DNA of 64,000 bases from Saccharothrix sp. S26. GTDB lineage: Bacteria; Actinomycetota; Actinomycetes; Mycobacteriales; Pseudonocardiaceae. The stretch covers positions 62,001 to 126,000 of the forward strand of contig NZ_JAJUWT010000009.1 in assembly GCF_021390395.1 (NCBI RefSeq), given 5' to 3'. This document shows positions 61,667-64,000 of the stretch, piece after piece. A program made the translations under genes and the position numbers. The notes below the pieces were generated by a model that made no database searches, was not told where the DNA came from, and saw only the letters and a list, made by a program, of their open reading frames with translations. Numbering within the stretch: the stretch's first letter is position 1; every line of letters starts with the position of its first letter.

Positions 61667-62890
61667 TCAGGGGGCCGTCAGCACGAGGACGCCGTTCTGC
61701 CCGCCGAAGCCGAACGAGTTGGTGACCGCCGCGCGCAGCGGCGCGGTCCTGGGCTCCTTGGCCACCACGTCCAGCTCGACCTCCTCGTCGAGGGCGTCGA
61801 GGTTGGCGGTGGGCGGCACGGTGTCCTCCTGCAACGCGAGCACGGTGTAGGCGGCCTCGATGGCGCCCGCGGCGCCGAGCGCGTGCCCGGTGACGCCCTT
61901 GGTGGAGGTCACCAACGCCCTGTCGCCGAGCACGCGGCGCACGACGCGCGCTTCGGTGACGTCGTTGAGCGGCGTCGACGAACCGTGCGCGTTGACGTGG
62001 TCGATGTCCTGCGGGGACAGGTCCGCGTCGGTCAGCGCCTGGCGCAACGCGGCCTCCACCGCACGGCCCGACGGGTCCGGCGCGGACAGGTGGTGCGCGT
62101 CGCAGGTGGCGCCGTAGCCCGCCACCTTGGCGCGCACGCGGGCGCCGCGCGCACCGGCGTCGGCCGAGCGCTCCAGCACCAGCACCCCGGCGGCCTCGGC
62201 CACGACCATGCCGTCGCGGTGCCGGTCGAAGGGCCGTGACGCCGCGGCGATGTCGTCCGCCCTGGTCGACAGCGCGCCCATCTGGGCGAGGCCGGCCATG
62301 GTCATCCTGGTCAGCGGTGCGTCGGCGGCACCCGCGATGGCGATGTCGCACATGCCCGCGCGCAGCAGTTGGCGCGCGGTGCCCACGGCGGTCGGGCCGG
62401 AGGCGCAGGCGGTGGCGGCGCACAGGTTCGGCCCCCGGGCGCCCAGGTCCATGGCGACCGCGGCCGGGATCATGTTGACCGGCGACATCACCCAGACCAG
62501 CGGGGACACCCAGGAGTGGCCTTCCTGGAGCATCTTGGCGTGCTCGCGCTCCATGCTCCCCACACCGCCCATGGACGTGCCGAGCACGACGGCGACCCTG
62601 GCGCCGTCCCACGACCGCGGGTCCAACCCCGCGTCCGCGACGGCTTCCCTGGCCGCGACCACGGCGAGCTGGGTCGCCCGGTCGAGCTTGAAGGCGACCC
62701 GGCGGTCGAGGTGGTCGGTGATGTCGAAACCGGGAACCCGGCAGCTGAAGTCGACCGGGAGGCCGGCCAGCTCCGGGTCCGAGGCCGCCGCCGAACGGCC
62801 GGAGAGCACGCCCTTCCAGTTGTCGGCCACCCCGATGCCCGCGGGGCTGATCAGCCCCAGCCCGGTGACCACGACGTCGTCGGCGTTCAC
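61667..62890 (-). CDS. 3-oxoacyl-ACP synthase II (KAS II, FabF-like)
   Basis: The 407-aa condensing enzyme has the complete Cys-His-His triad: Cys in ATACASGPTAVG, His in VNAHGSSTPLND and His in GVTGHALGAAGA. It ends NSFGFGGQNGVLVLT as in FabF. With active Cys present it is a true ketosynthase, not a chain-length factor. The GTG at 62890 overlaps the ACP stop by four bases. Its partner ACP and KAS III are adjacent and a malonyl-type acyltransferase is at 57.8 kb, enough for an iterative discrete-enzyme acyl chain assembly. Confidence 0.88.
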   Translation of the reverse strand: MNADDVVVTGLGLISPAGIGVADNWKGVLSGRSAAASDPELAGLPVDFSCRVPGFDITDHLDRRVAFKLDRATQLAVVAAREAVADAGLDPRSWDGARVAVVLGTSMGGVGSMEREHAKMLQEGHSWVSPLVWVMSPVNMIPAAVAMDLGARGPNLCAATACASGPTAVGTARQLLRAGMCDIAIAGAADAPLTRMTMAGLAQMGALSTRADDIAAASRPFDRHRDGMVVAEAAGVLVLERSADAGARGARVRAKVAGYGATCDAHHLSAPDPSGRAVEAALRQALTDADLSPQDIDHVNAHGSSTPLNDVTEARVVRRVLGDRALVTSTKGVTGHALGAAGAIEAAYTVLALQEDTVPPTANLDALDEEVELDVVAKEPRTAPLRAAVTNSFGFGGQNGVLVLTAP

Positions 62891-63129
62891 TGGACGTCCG
62901 CCCCCTTGCTCCGCACCAACGCCTTGATCTCCAGCGGGGTCTGCTCGGCGGAGATGTCGCCCGGGGCCAGCTCGATGCCCAGGCTCTTCTGCAGGAACAG
63001 GGCCAGTTCCACCGCGACCAGCGAGTCGATGCCGAACTCGGTCATCGGGCGGTCCTCGGCGAACTCCTCGGTGGGCACGCCGAAGCGGTCGGACAGGATG
63101 GTGGCCAGGTCTTGGACGAACGTGGTCAT
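62887..63129 (-). CDS. acyl carrier protein
   Basis: The 80-aa protein has the phosphopantetheine attachment motif FGIDSLVAVEL (Ser of DSL) within the usual ACP four-helix pattern. Pantetheinylation makes it the carrier of starter and growing chain. The ATG at 63129 overlaps the KAS III stop (ATGA), and its own stop overlaps the KAS II start, so KAS III, ACP and KAS II are translated as a coupled block. Confidence 0.9.
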   Translation of the reverse strand: MTTFVQDLATILSDRFGVPTEEFAEDRPMTEFGIDSLVAVELALFLQKSLGIELAPGDISAEQTPLEIKALVRSKGADVQ

Positions 63130-64000
63130 GACGGCTCCTCTGCGGTGTCGACGGTGGCTTGCGGACGGGTGGCGTCGGCGACGGCGACGACATCGGGCCA
63201 CTCCAGGGCGGTGGCGCCCCAGGTCGTGCCGCCGCCGAACGCGGTCAGCAGCACGGTGTGCCCCTTGTGGATGGTCTGGTCGACCGCGGCGTCGGCCAGT
63301 GCGAGCGGGATGGAGGCCGCGGCGGTGTTGCCGACCCGGTGGATGTTGGACACGACCCGGTCCGCGGGCAGGTCCAGCTGGTCGGCCAGCGCCATCAGGA
63401 TGCGGGTGTTCGCCTGGTGGCCGACCACCCGGTCCACGTCGGACACCTGGATGCCGCTGCGGGCCAGCACCGCCCGGGAGGACTCGGCCATGCGCAGCAC
63501 GGCCTGCATGAAGACCTCACGGCCCTGCATGGTGAAGTACCTGCTGCTCGGGTCGACCGGTTCCGGGCTGGAGCGCTGGCGGGAACCACCGCCCCGCACG
63601 GTGATCAGGTCGACCCCGCCGCCGTCGCTTCCCAGGTCGAACGTGCCGATCGCGCCGGGCTCGTCCGGCTCGCCCCGGCGCAGCAGCACCGCGCCCGCCC
63701 CGTCGCCGAACACCGCGCGCGTCGTGCGGTCGCGGGGGTCGAGGATGGTGGAGAAGGCGTCGGCGCCGATCACCAGCACCCCGCGCGAAAGACCGGCGGC
63801 GATCTGCCCGACGCCCGTGGCCAGCGCGTAGAGGAAGCCGGTGCACACGGCGTTGACGTCCATCGCGGCCACACCGGTCAGGCCCAGCTCGGAGGCGACC
63901 CAAGGGGCGGTCGCCGGGCACGGGCGGTCGGGTGTCGTGGTGGCCACCAGCACCAGGTCGACCACCGGCGCGGCGCCCGCGGTCTCCTCGGCCGATTCCA
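63126..64000 (-). CDS. 3-oxoacyl-ACP synthase III (KAS III, FabH-like), 5' end outside the window
   Basis: The visible 291 residues contain the KAS III triad: Cys in DVNAVCTGFLYALA, His in VGHQANTRI and Asn in IHRVGNTAAASIP. The DLVLVATTTPDRPCPAT segment and AVFGDGAGAVLL are also typical. The N-terminal 40 or so residues lie beyond 64000. KAS III enzymes of secondary clusters select the starter acyl-CoA; a chorismate-derived acid is possible here, but nothing in the visible pocket proves it. It is the most upstream visible gene of the operon. Confidence 0.88.
   Translation of the reverse strand, partial: ESAEETAGAAPVVDLVLVATTTPDRPCPATAPWVASELGLTGVAAMDVNAVCTGFLYALATGVGQIAAGLSRGVLVIGADAFSTILDPRDRTTRAVFGDGAGAVLLRRGEPDEPGAIGTFDLGSDGGGVDLITVRGGGSRQRSSPEPVDPSSRYFTMQGREVFMQAVLRMAESSRAVLARSGIQVSDVDRVVGHQANTRILMALADQLDLPADRVVSNIHRVGNTAAASIPLALADAAVDQTIHKGHTVLLTAFGGGTTWGATALEWPDVVAVADATRPQATVDTAEEPS

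Noticed and set aside
61667..62890. Chain-length factor (KS-beta) of a type II PKS
   Set aside because: The active-site Cys (ATACASG) and both His residues are intact, so it is a functional ketosynthase; no second KS-like gene is in the window.

Overview
The window is 64 kb of very GC-rich DNA with many GTG/TTG starts, tightly overlapping operons (ATGA/GTGA junctions), giant antisense open frames typical of >70% GC genomes, SARP and Xre/DUF5753-like regulators, and many secreted RICIN-tagged hydrolases. This points to a filamentous actinomycete, probably Pseudonocardiales (Saccharothrix/Lentzea/Actinosynnema-like). The phylum is fairly secure from these traits; the genus is inference.

Region 1 (1-15.3 kb): a minus-strand sugar operon reads from a leaderless promoter at 12.98 kb: Gfo/Idh dehydrogenase, double ABC ATPase, two permeases, binding lipoprotein, ketose-epimerase-like TIM barrel, then a 1604-aa secreted ThuA + PQQ-sugar-dehydrogenase-like protein. 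An inositol-phosphate-synthase-like gene and the start of one further coupled gene follow. Divergent from the operon are a ROK regulator and a polyprenyl diphosphate synthase.

Region 2 (15.3-17.3 kb) is a gene graveyard: a 5'-truncated L-rhamnose mutarotase is joined to a frameshifted crystallin-like/RICIN remnant.

Region 3 (17.3-30.6 kb): a GNAT gene, then a second sugar cassette with the same composition as the first (ROK, double ATPase, one permease, binding lipoprotein, Gfo/Idh, TIM barrel), with a second giant ThuA/PQQ protein (1810 aa) upstream. The two cassettes look like parallel oxidative (possibly 3-keto-sugar) uptake systems.

Region 4 (30.6-46.5 kb): a small LuxR-type DNA-binding protein, a CE1 esterase with RICIN, and a four-gene operon joining a metzincin, a frameshifted P-loop-like protein, an unknown protein and a trypsin-like protease with an effector-associated-type N-domain. 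This is the best candidate for an undescribed conflict or signalling system. Then come a universal stress protein, a large secreted Cys-repeat protein, an S66 peptidase, a divergent GNAT/Xre-cupin pair whose two start codons lie inside one perfect 39-bp palindrome, a small secreted peptide, a PIG-V-like glycosyltransferase and a secreted gluzincin with RICIN.

Region 5 (46.5-64 kb, continuing off the right edge): a biosynthetic gene cluster. One minus-strand operon holds acyltransferase, glycosyltransferase, a double alpha/alpha-toroid protein, OsmC, LLM monooxygenase, Tat-exported bicovalent-FAD oxidase, chorismate-lyase-like protein and SDR. A plus-strand pair encodes a type II thioesterase and a free-standing malonyl-type acyltransferase. 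A second minus-strand operon holds KAS III, ACP, KAS II, ketoreductase, esterase and a SARP activator. Together they suggest an acyl chain, possibly primed by a chorismate-derived acid, that is glycosylated, acylated and oxidised. The product cannot be named from the sequence.
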